DNA from: Acidobacteriota bacterium
Lineage (GTDB): Bacteria > Acidobacteriota > Terriglobia > Versatilivoradales > Versatilivoraceae
Reading direction: 5' to 3'
DNA length: 64,000 nt
NCBI GenBank assembly: GCA_022826755.1
Contig: JAJDUG010000067.1
Span: 62,001-126,000, forward strand
Shown: in pieces, positions 1-9,428 of the stretch
Layout of the letters: each line of letters opens with the position of its first letter
How positions within the stretch are numbered: the first letter of the stretch is position 1
Translations under genes and position numbers: made by a program
Notes under the pieces: model-generated
Database searches by the model: none
Told to the model about the DNA's origin: nothing
The model's input: only the letters and a program-made list of their open reading frames with translations

Positions 1-479
1 CGCTTCACCTGAATCCCGCGAGTTTCGGCCTCGTAGGCGATCTCCATCACGATGGTGGCGCAGGGCCATCCCAGCACCTGGGCCAGAACGGCGCCCGTCT
101 GAGCGTACGCCATGTCCTCCGACTGCACGCCGGTGAGCACCAGGTCAAAGGCATCGGGGCCGATGGCCGCGGCAATGGCCTGGGCTGTACCCCGGGCGTC
201 GCCACGCTCAAAGGCCTCGTCCTTCAAGTGGATGGCTCGGTCGGCTCCCATGGCCAGGGCGTTGCGCAGGACCTTGGAGACGCGGTCGGGCCCCAGGGAA
301 AGCGCCGCCACTTCCCCTCCGAATGCCTCTCTCAAGCGCAGAGATTCCTCCAGGGCGTAGAGGTCGCTTTCGTTGGTCTCGAAGACCAGGTCCTCCTCCA
401 GGATCCCGGAGCCGTCCTGGTTCAACTTGTAGCGGGAGTCCCTTTCGGGAACCTGCTTCAGGCAGGTCAGGATTCGCAT
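1..479 (-). CDS. etfB: Electron transfer flavoprotein beta subunit (partial)
   Basis: The leftward frame from ATG at 479 begins MRILTCLKQVPERDSRYKLN and continues with the ETF-beta pattern: an early 'NESDLYALEESLRLRE' helix and a later 'LTGVQSEDMAYAQTGAVLAQ' stretch typical of the AMP/FAD-domain loop. EtfB pairs with EtfA to carry electrons from acyl-CoA and other flavin dehydrogenases to the quinone pool via ETF:quinone oxidoreductase. About 159 of roughly 250 residues are visible; the C-terminus, and probably etfA, lie beyond the left window edge. It is divergent from the DUF1080 gene, with about 270 bp between their starts. Recognition is by sequence pattern; the start is the only ATG at the conserved N-terminus. 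Confidence 0.9.
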   Translation of the reverse strand, partial: MRILTCLKQVPERDSRYKLNQDGSGILEEDLVFETNESDLYALEESLRLREAFGGEVAALSLGPDRVSKVLRNALAMGADRAIHLKDEAFERGDARGTAQAIAAAIGPDAFDLVLTGVQSEDMAYAQTGAVLAQVLGWPCATIVMEIAYEAETRGIQVK

Positions 480-751
480 GAGAACTCCAGGAAGATCACC
501 CTCGACGAAGTTCAGAAATTAGCTTATCCGGAAAGAGGCTGTCAACGAGGAGCCCGCGGACGCAAGTGGGTCGGGAATCCATCGGTTCTCAAATTTTCCC
601 GGGCGTCTTCTCTGCTATCATGAAGCAGGCAACTTGGCTCATCGAAGGCCAGTCCGCAGGCAACCCCGGGCCTCTCGGAGTCTCACCCTGGCTCCGGGCA
701 TGCCGGAAGAGCCGCCCGCCCGCCGCCAATCGTCGTCACGGAGGTTTGACC

Positions 752-1366
752 ATGAAACCATTCGGAATCCTTCTACTGCTGGTGTGCTTCCTCTTGCCTC
801 AAAGCGTGAAGCCCCAGGACAACCCAGCCTGGGTTCCCCTTTTCAACGGACGGGATCTGAGCGGCTGGCAGGAGCACGGCCAGGAAAAATGGACCGTGGA
901 AGACGGCGAGATCCTGGGAGAAGCCCTGACCCAGGCATACGGCTATCTGGCTACAACCAAGACCTACAAGAACTTTGAGCTCAGAGCCAAATTCAAGGGC
1001 GAAGGAACCGGCAACAGCGGCATCTTCTACCACTCGACCCTGCAGGGAGTCGACATCAAGGGGGTTCAGGTGGAGGTCGACCCCATCCCCGGCAACCACA
1101 CCGGCGGGCTCTATGAGAGCGGCGGCCGCGGGTGGCTGGTCAAGCCCGGTCCGGAAGGGGAAGCAGCCCTGAAACCGGGAGAGTGGAACGACATTTCCTT
1201 TTCGGTGCTCGAAAACCGGGTGGTGACCTTCCTAAACGGCGTGCGGGCCGTGGACTACCGGGATCCCGCCCCCCGCTACTTCGACGGGGTGATCGCACTG
1301 CAGCTCCACAGCGGCGGCGAAGGCAAAATGCGCTTCAAGGACCTCTACATCCGAGAGATTGAATAG
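752..1366 (+). CDS. Exported DUF1080 protein (3-keto-disaccharide hydrolase-like domain)
   Basis: A 204-residue protein. Residues 1-22 form a signal peptide (MKPFGILLLLVCFLLPQSVK). The rest is one DUF1080 concanavalin-like beta-sandwich, with the hallmark openings 'VPLFNGRDLSGWQ', 'WTVEDGEILGE' and 'NFELRAKFKG', and the closing 'GVIALQLHSGGEGKMRFKDLYIREIE'. The ATG at 752 is preceded by GGAGG at 740-744, so I prefer it to an upstream in-frame ATG at 566. Members of this family are exported glycan-active proteins (3-keto-disaccharide hydrolases) that are abundant in Acidobacteriota, Planctomycetes and Verrucomicrobia. The substrate is unknown here. It is monocistronic, with no carbohydrate gene adjacent. 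Confidence 0.88.
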   Translation: MKPFGILLLLVCFLLPQSVKPQDNPAWVPLFNGRDLSGWQEHGQEKWTVEDGEILGEALTQAYGYLATTKTYKNFELRAKFKGEGTGNSGIFYHSTLQGVDIKGVQVEVDPIPGNHTGGLYESGGRGWLVKPGPEGEAALKPGEWNDISFSVLENRVVTFLNGVRAVDYRDPAPRYFDGVIALQLHSGGEGKMRFKDLYIREIE

Positions 1367-2133
1367 TTGGGATCGGGAAAGTACCCAGCTACTGAATGAG
1401 GCCAACGAGGCACTCGCTTCGTTGGAATTCCGCCGAAGTGATGACCGCACTTCCGAAATAATCTACCGGAGCAAGATTGTCCAGCCTGCGTGGCAATGCG
1501 AACGGACCGAGGGAACGGCAAATGGATATCTGTAAGACGATATTGGGGGCAATCACTCACGCAATGGAATGCGAGGAAAATCGGCTTGAACCGCGATCGG
1601 GGCAGAAGCGTAGGCCTTGGGATCGTCCCGATCGGTCCTGATCGGACCAGGCGATACTCGAACGCGCCAGCGTCAAGGCCCTGTTTGCCACAGATGAGTT
1701 TTTCACCACCCAGATAGCCCCGGTACCAGGTTCCCTCCCACTCGAACATCCTTACCCAACAGGTTCTCGAGCCCAAACCCATCGGGCACATTCTGTCCCA
1801 CCGGATGGGTTCGTTCTCCACTGTTCTCCAGGTTACACGCGATCTCGTTCACTTCCGGGTCATGGCTACGCAACTCCGCAAGAGTTCCCGCACAGGTGTC
1901 GACGTCCGTCCCAGCGCACTTCTACTCGGTCGGCAGCCTATAGCGCCGCGCCCCCAATGCCCGCTCCGGCCCTCCCGTCGCCCACCAGGTCCGAGCGTAG
2001 TTGAGAAGCCTTTCCCGAACGGCGGGCTCTGACGAAAACATCCAAAAAGATCAAAACCCTCCTTTCAGTACGTCCGAATGTGACGCATGATCCGGTTATC
2101 TTCTTCTCATGGAGATTTCGAAAGGAGAACGTC
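1367..2133. other. Non-coding gap, nothing recognised
   Basis: About 770 bp between the DUF1080 gene and the AAA ATPase. A leftward open frame (1345-1821) exists but has no recognisable domain, no good ribosome-binding site, and overlaps the end of the DUF1080 gene. I see no hairpin terminator, RNA gene or mobile-element end. The stretch may be decayed coding sequence at the edge of the acquired AAA/WYL pair. Confidence 0.4.
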
Positions 2134-4221
2134 ATGCTTGCCGCCTACAATCGCCGCCTCATCCTCTCTTATCTGTCGAACGCCGTCTCCCATCTCGCCT
2201 ACTACACCACGGAGGCCAAAAACTTGAAGGAATGGCTCCTGAAGCATGAAAACGAGCTGAAGTTCCGTTATCCGCGGACCTCGGAGGCTGATGCTCAGCA
2301 TGCAACAAGGCATCCATGGCGCCAGGAACATGTGGCGGCCCCCGAATGGTGGATCTTATGCAAGGCTCTGCGGAACGAACTTGGAGGCGCCAGGCAGGCA
2401 CGCCCCGACCGCACGGCCAGGCGCCTCCGCCAGCTTGCACGATCCGTGGGGCTCACCCGGACAGACACGGCGATCCTGGAACTGGTTTTGCGCAACGCTA
2501 CGGTGCATCTGGTCGAGTCCATGATGGCTTGCATATGCGAAGGTTCGCTCTGGCGAAAGTCAGGATTTGCGTTGACCAATCCGGTTCTTCCGTTCCTGCT
2601 TGGGCTATCGAGCGACGCATTCCATGGCCGGTTCGCGCCGGATGCGCCACTTGTGACATCGGGCCTCGTTTCCGTCTGCGAGGATGGCGATGTGGTGGTC
2701 ATCGACCGTCTGATTCGACTGCACTGGCATTCGAATGTGACCGCTTCCGACGTTCACCGCTTGCTGCTCGAGGGGGCCAGTCCCAGTGAGCTGCGTTGGT
2801 CCGATTTCGACCACGTGGCCCGCGACCGCGACCATCTGGAACAGATCTTGAACGGTGCGTTGCAGACCGGCCGAAAGGGCGTCAACGTGCTAGTCCACGG
2901 ACCGCCCGGAACAGGCAAGACCGAGTTTTGCAAAACCTTGGCTGCCAGGCTGGATGCACCGCTGTACGTGGTGGGCGAATCGGACGATAACAGCTCCGTT
3001 CCCTGGCTACAGCGAGGAAGGCTGCAAGAGCTCCGACTTGCCCAACGCCTGCTTGCCGGAAGCCATCGTTCGTTCCTGCTGTTCGATGAGATGGAGGATC
3101 TGCTCTCCATGACGGGAGAGGGGCTGGCGGCGTTTTCCGGGTCGCGCCGTGGTCACGAGCTCTCGGCTGATGGTTCGAGAGTTTTCCTGAACAGGCTCCT
3201 GGAAGAGACTCCGGTACCGATCCTGTGGACCTCGAACGCTGCCCGTTGGACCAGTCCCGCGATCTTACGCCGCATGATGTTCGCTTTGGAATTGCGCCAT
3301 CCTCCAGCCAAGGTGCGGGAACGGGTCTGGATGCGGCAACTTGCCCGACACGGAATAAGGTCAACCGAGGAGGATGCCCGAGCCCTTGCTCGGGAGTACG
3401 ATGTAGCACCGGGCGTCGCCTCCGGGGTCGCCGCCGCGGCCAAGCTCGGTGGTGGGACCATTGCCGAGGTGCGCCGCGGCCTCCATGGGCTGGCGCCATT
3501 GCTGACGGGGAACAAGCTTCCAACTCCAGAGAAACCGGACAGCTACGATCTCAAGCTGATCCGCGCAGACATGAACCCCGGGCGACTCGCGGACCGGCTC
3601 GCCTTCAGCGGAGCGCGCCACTTCTCGCTGTGCCTGCAGGGTCCCCCCGGCACGGGAAAGAGTGCCTTCGTCCGCCACCTTGCCGGCCGGCTCGGCCTGG
3701 AAGTCCTGCAGAAGCGCGCATCCGATCTCATGTCCATGTGGGTCGGCGGCACCGAGAGGAATATCGCTGAAGCCTTTGAGGAAGCACGGGAGGGCGAAGC
3801 AATCCTGGTTTTCGACGAAGCCGATTCCCTGCTGGCGGACCGGCGACTCGCCCACAGGAACTGGGAGGTAAGCCAAGTCAATGAAATGCTGACCTGGATG
3901 GAAAGCCACCCTTTCCCGATCGCCTTCACCACCAACTTCCGCGAGCGCCTCGACCCGGCGACGCTGCGGCGCTTCACCTTCAAGATCGCGCTCGACTATC
4001 TCTCCCCGGAGCAAGCTAGAATCGCCTTCCGCACCTTTTTCAACGACGAGCCCCCGGACCAGGTCGAGGGTTTGGCCTCTCTGACCCCCGGCGACTTCGC
4101 GGTGGTGCGGCGGAAGGCCGAGATTCTGGATTGCCTGAGCGACACGCGAGAGGTCATGGCCATGCTGCGCGCGGAATGCTTGGCCAAGCCGGACTTCCCG
4201 CGGCGAGTGGGTTTTCAGTAG
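2134..4221 (+). CDS. Tandem AAA+ ATPase
   Basis: A 695-residue soluble protein with two AAA+ modules. Module 1 has Walker A GPPGTGKT at about 256-263, Walker B 'FLLFDEMED' near 315 and a sensor-1-like 'LWTSNA' near 365. Module 2 has Walker A GPPGTGKS at about 503-510, Walker B 'ILVFDEADSLLADR' near 557 and 'FTTNF' plus an 'LRRF' arginine-finger-like turn near 600-615. The N-terminal ~240 residues are helical and unassigned. ATG 2134 follows AAAGGAG at 2121-2127 and is preferred to an upstream in-frame ATG at 2080. A WYL regulator follows 245 bp downstream. Such double AAA proteins act as remodelling hexamers or pseudohexamers; the substrate is unknown. Both P-loops look intact, so both rings could hydrolyse ATP. 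Confidence 0.82.
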   Translation: MLAAYNRRLILSYLSNAVSHLAYYTTEAKNLKEWLLKHENELKFRYPRTSEADAQHATRHPWRQEHVAAPEWWILCKALRNELGGARQARPDRTARRLRQLARSVGLTRTDTAILELVLRNATVHLVESMMACICEGSLWRKSGFALTNPVLPFLLGLSSDAFHGRFAPDAPLVTSGLVSVCEDGDVVVIDRLIRLHWHSNVTASDVHRLLLEGASPSELRWSDFDHVARDRDHLEQILNGALQTGRKGVNVLVHGPPGTGKTEFCKTLAARLDAPLYVVGESDDNSSVPWLQRGRLQELRLAQRLLAGSHRSFLLFDEMEDLLSMTGEGLAAFSGSRRGHELSADGSRVFLNRLLEETPVPILWTSNAARWTSPAILRRMMFALELRHPPAKVRERVWMRQLARHGIRSTEEDARALAREYDVAPGVASGVAAAAKLGGGTIAEVRRGLHGLAPLLTGNKLPTPEKPDSYDLKLIRADMNPGRLADRLAFSGARHFSLCLQGPPGTGKSAFVRHLAGRLGLEVLQKRASDLMSMWVGGTERNIAEAFEEAREGEAILVFDEADSLLADRRLAHRNWEVSQVNEMLTWMESHPFPIAFTTNFRERLDPATLRRFTFKIALDYLSPEQARIAFRTFFNDEPPDQVEGLASLTPGDFAVVRRKAEILDCLSDTREVMAMLRAECLAKPDFPRRVGFQ

Positions 4222-4466
4222 TAAAATCAACCCACGATGAGGAACGCGGCTGGCAGACACGGAGACTTTACAGTTGTCAGAAAAGCGCTTTCCGCAACCT
4301 CAGACAGTCGCGTACAAGTTGAAGTGTACTATCTTAAACACTTCTTAAGGAGAGAGATACGATGTGACAGTTTTTGCTCTAAGAGAATTTCAGGCCCTCT
4401 GAGCCGGATCGCTTTGGCCACGGCGGCAGCCATGGACGAATGGCACCGTAGCGAGGATAGCTCAAT
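4222..4466. other. Gap between AAA ATPase and WYL gene
   Basis: A 245-bp AT-richer spacer with no recognisable gene. It includes an AAGGAGAGAG run at about 4348-4357 followed by a start codon that opens no meaningful frame. It is probably the promoter region of the WYL regulator. Confidence 0.3.
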
Positions 4467-5452
4467 ATGCGCTATGAACGAGTCGGAGACATCGTAAGAC
4501 TGGCCATCCGCCTTCAGGGAAGTCGCGGCGGCCTGACCATCCCCGATATCCGGGAGCAGTTCTCGGTGAGCCGGCGCACCGCCGAGCGGATGCGTGACGC
4601 CGTCGAAGCGGTCTTCGGGCCTCTGGAAGCGGTCGAGCTGGACAGCGGCGACCGGCGCATTCACTGGCGGCTTCGGACCCGAGCCCTGCACCCCTTCATC
4701 ACCATCTCGCCCGAGGAGCTGGCCGATGTTGAAGCGGCGGCCGGGAGCCTGGGCCCGACTGGTCTGGCGGAACGCCTCCGCGGTCTTGCAGTCAAGCTGC
4801 GAGCTGCATCGCGCCGCCACTCCCCCGAGGAGTTCGACGCGGCCATGGAGTCTCTAATGGAAGTAGAGGGCCTGGCGATGCGGGCCGGGCCCAGAGAGAG
4901 TCTCGAAAAGGGACTGTTATCCCTGGTGCGGGAGGCCATCTCGACGCGACACGTGATCGAGTTCGACTACCTTTCCCGGACCACCTCTCGGCGCAGCCGC
5001 CAGCGAGCCCGTCCTTACGGCTTGCTCTACGGCAACCGCGCTTTCCTGGTGGGACCACCGGCCGCGGGAAGAGCCCCAGGCTCTGGCGGCTCGCCAACGT
5101 CAGCCATGCCCGGATCACCGCCGACGCGTTCGAACCCGATCCGGCCTTCCATTTGAAGCGATACGCCGAGCGCTCATTCGGCACCTTCCAGGAGAAGGCC
5201 CTGGATGTGCGGCTCCGCTTCGATGTGGAGGTGGCCCCGGACGCCAGGGCCTTTCAGTTCCATCCGGGCCAGACCACGGTGGAGAACAGCGACGGCTCAC
5301 TGACGGTGCGCTTCCGGGCGGGAGCAATTCAGGAAATGTGCTGGCACCTGATGACCTGGGGAGCAAGCGTGACCGTGCTGGAGCCGCCCATCCTCCGCCG
5401 GCGGCTGGCGGAGATGTGCGCTTGGCTGGCTGGGCACCATCGCCTCGAATAA
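4467..5452 (+). pseudogene. WYL-domain transcriptional regulator, frameshifted
   Basis: The first frame (4467 to about 5060) encodes an HTH of the DeoR/YafY type (MRYERVGDIVRLAIRLQGS, then 'FSVSRRTAERMRDAVE'). A WYL core follows, with 'VIEFDYLSR' and 'RPYGLLYGNRAFLVG'. The reading then jumps to another frame that supplies the expected continuation ('SPRLWRLANVSHARI', then 'FGTFQEKALDVRLRFDVEVAP') and the conserved WYL C-terminal extension to 5452. Adding one G to the GGG run at about 5058-5060 restores one continuous ~328-residue protein. The lesion is therefore a 1-bp loss in a homopolymer, either real or a sequencing error. WYL proteins sense nucleic-acid ligands and often control defence or stress genes. 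This one sits directly after the tandem AAA ATPase. Confidence 0.8.
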
Positions 5453-5490
5453 GCCTTCCAAGCAGCCTGCCGCGCCGGGTGCGGGCAGCC

Positions 5491-6948
5491 TCAGAGGGTG
5501 TGCTTCAGGTAGACCGTGCGGAGCTCCGAGTAGAAGTCGATGGCCACGCTTCCCTGCTCTCGATAGCCGGTGCTGGAGGCCTTGGTGCCTCCGAACGGCA
5601 GTTGATACTCCACCCCGGCCGAGGGCAGGTTGACGATGATCAGGCCGGCTTCGATGCGGTTGATGTATTTGAATGCCTGGTCCATCCGGTTGGTCAGGAT
5701 CGAAGCCGACAGCCCGAACTCGACCCGGTTGGCCAGCTCGATGGCGTGGTCGAGGTCCTCGACCGGAAAGAGGGCCAGCACCGGGCCGAAGATCTCTTCC
5801 TGGGCAATCCTCATTTCCGGAGACACCTCGGAAAAGATGGTGGGTTGCACGAAGTACCCCTTGTCCCAGTCCGGACCGGTCAGTCGGCGCCCCCCGCACA
5901 GCAGGCGGGCGCCTTCCTGTTGGCCGATCCTGATGTAGTCCAGGACGGTGTTCATCTGGTTCTCGTCGACGCAGGGCCCCATCCCGACCCCCTGCTGCAG
6001 ACCGTCGCCGACTCTCAGCTTGCCGGTTTTCTCCACCAGCAGCCGCACGAACTCGTCGAAGACCGGCTTTTCCACCAGGGCTCGACTGGTGGCGGTGCAT
6101 TTCTGTCCTGTGGAAAAGAATGCGCCGTTGACCACCACGTCGGCAGCCTGCTCGAGGTTCGCGTCCCGCAGCACGATGGTGGGGTTCTTCCCGCCCATTT
6201 CCAACTGGGTCTTGATTCCCCGAGGAGCCGTCTGCCGCTGGATGCCGTTGCCGACCTCGCAGGATCCGGTAAAGGAGACCGCCTTGACCAGGGGGTTGGC
6301 AATCAGCTCATCGCCGATGGATGCCCCGGACCCGGTGACCATATTCAGCACACCCTTGGGCAAGCCGGCCTCGTGCAGAACCTCGGCAACTCGCACGGTG
6401 CACAGCGGCGCCAGGGAGGCCGGTTTGATGACCAGGCTGTTTCCGGCAACCAGCGCCGGGGCGATCTTCCAAACCGGAATGGCAATGGGGAAGTTCCAGG
6501 GCGTCAGCAGAGACACCACGCCCAGCGGCTTGCGGAAGGTGTAGCCAAACACCCCGTCCCGTTCCGAGGGAACCGTCTCGCCGCTCAGCCTGGCGCCCTC
6601 GGCCCCGAAATAGCGCAGGATGTTGACGGCGCGGCCCACTTCCCCCCGGGCTTCCGGAAGCGTTTTCCCCTCTTCGCGGGTCATCTCGGTCGCCACCTGC
6701 TCGGCCCGCTTTTCCAGCAACTCGGCGGACCGCATGAGGATGGTGCCGCGCAGGGGAGCCGGCATCTCGGCCCAGGCCGCTTGAACCCGGCCGGCGACCT
6801 CCAGAGCCTGCTTCACGTCATCGGTCGTGGACGCCTGGTAGCGTGCCACCACTTCCCGGGTGTTGGCCGGATTGATGCTTTCGAATGTTTTCCCCGAGGT
6901 GCTCTCCACCCACTCCCCGGCAATGAAGTTCCCAAATGTCTCCGACAT
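5491..6948 (-). CDS. NAD(P)-dependent aldehyde dehydrogenase (ketoglutarate-semialdehyde type)
   Basis: A 485-residue, full-length ALDH-superfamily enzyme. It shows the oxyanion Asn in 'LLTPWNFP' (about N152), the cofactor-binding Lys in 'VIKPAS' (about K175), the general base Glu in 'LEMGGKNP' (about E250) and the catalytic Cys in 'TGQKCTATS' (about C284). Overall pattern and length fit the alpha-ketoglutarate-semialdehyde / succinate-semialdehyde branch, which oxidises a semialdehyde to the acid in sugar-acid or amino-acid catabolism. It is convergent with the WYL gene (38 bp apart) and divergent from thiC. Substrate specificity cannot be fixed from sequence alone. Confidence 0.9.
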   Translation of the reverse strand: MSETFGNFIAGEWVESTSGKTFESINPANTREVVARYQASTTDDVKQALEVAGRVQAAWAEMPAPLRGTILMRSAELLEKRAEQVATEMTREEGKTLPEARGEVGRAVNILRYFGAEGARLSGETVPSERDGVFGYTFRKPLGVVSLLTPWNFPIAIPVWKIAPALVAGNSLVIKPASLAPLCTVRVAEVLHEAGLPKGVLNMVTGSGASIGDELIANPLVKAVSFTGSCEVGNGIQRQTAPRGIKTQLEMGGKNPTIVLRDANLEQAADVVVNGAFFSTGQKCTATSRALVEKPVFDEFVRLLVEKTGKLRVGDGLQQGVGMGPCVDENQMNTVLDYIRIGQQEGARLLCGGRRLTGPDWDKGYFVQPTIFSEVSPEMRIAQEEIFGPVLALFPVEDLDHAIELANRVEFGLSASILTNRMDQAFKYINRIEAGLIIVNLPSAGVEYQLPFGGTKASSTGYREQGSVAIDFYSELRTVYLKHTL

Positions 6949-7125
6949 GCTTCCCTCCGATCATGGCTCGACGGCATCCTTTTTGCGGTGCCCGGCCGCG
7001 GTTTCGGCAGCGGCGGCCCATCTTAGTTTCGGGTCAGGGCTTTGTCAATCTTGTGGTATGATTCCCCCACACGGCAGACGATCATCCACTGTTTCCAGCC
7101 CGCACTCATATTGACAACCTATTGA

Positions 7126-9018
<1,893 letters not shown>

Positions 9019-9428
9019 GGTCCGACACCTCGCAGCATCTCTCACCGGCGCCGCCCGCCGGCGCCAAACACCTCCACGCTCACGCCTCCCGGCAAACCCG
9101 GTCCCGGCCCCAAGCCGTTGATTTACAAGGGGGAGACGCGGTAGCCATACCGGATTTTCCCATGGAATCCAGCTTGTCCGAGGGGTCTGTGGAATTGGGC
9201 CCGGAGCACAACATTTTGTTGCCGGGTGGGTGAGCCCTCCACTATTTTGTGCAAATTTGCTTGACAAGACGGGTCACCGGCGTACAATGCCTCCCACCGA
9301 AGCGAACGGATGGACCCCAAATTTCATTGTGGCTGAATCGGGGTCGGCAACGCCTCTGAAGGCCCGCCTGCCGGGTAGACAGCCCCCTTTCCTTCCATTG
9401 TCCTGATTGAAGACTGAGGAGACTTTCC
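9019..9428. other. Leader region between thiC and nrdJ
   Basis: A 410-bp non-coding stretch. A GC-rich inverted repeat (CCGGCG...CGCCGG, about 9045-9061) lies just after the thiC stop and could help end transcription, but it lacks a T run. The nrdJ promoter is at 9261-9288 and the ribosome-binding site GAGGAG is at about 9416-9421. I looked for a cobalamin riboswitch in front of this B12-dependent enzyme and saw no B12-box. Confidence 0.45.
9261..9288 (+). promoter_or_regulatory. Sigma70-type promoter of nrdJ
   Basis: TTGACA at 9261-9266 (perfect -35), a 16-bp spacer, then TACAAT at 9283-9288 (-10, 5 of 6). It is on the correct strand, about 140 bp before nrdJ, giving a long 5' leader. Confidence 0.7.

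Noticed and set aside
1345-1821. 158-codon frame after the DUF1080 gene
   Set aside because: No domain, no ribosome-binding site, and it runs into the end of the neighbouring gene on the other strand.
9238-9253. NrdR box before nrdJ (CCACTATTTTGTGCA)
   Set aside because: It matches only part of the palindromic consensus, with a spacing shift, and no second box was seen at the usual distance.
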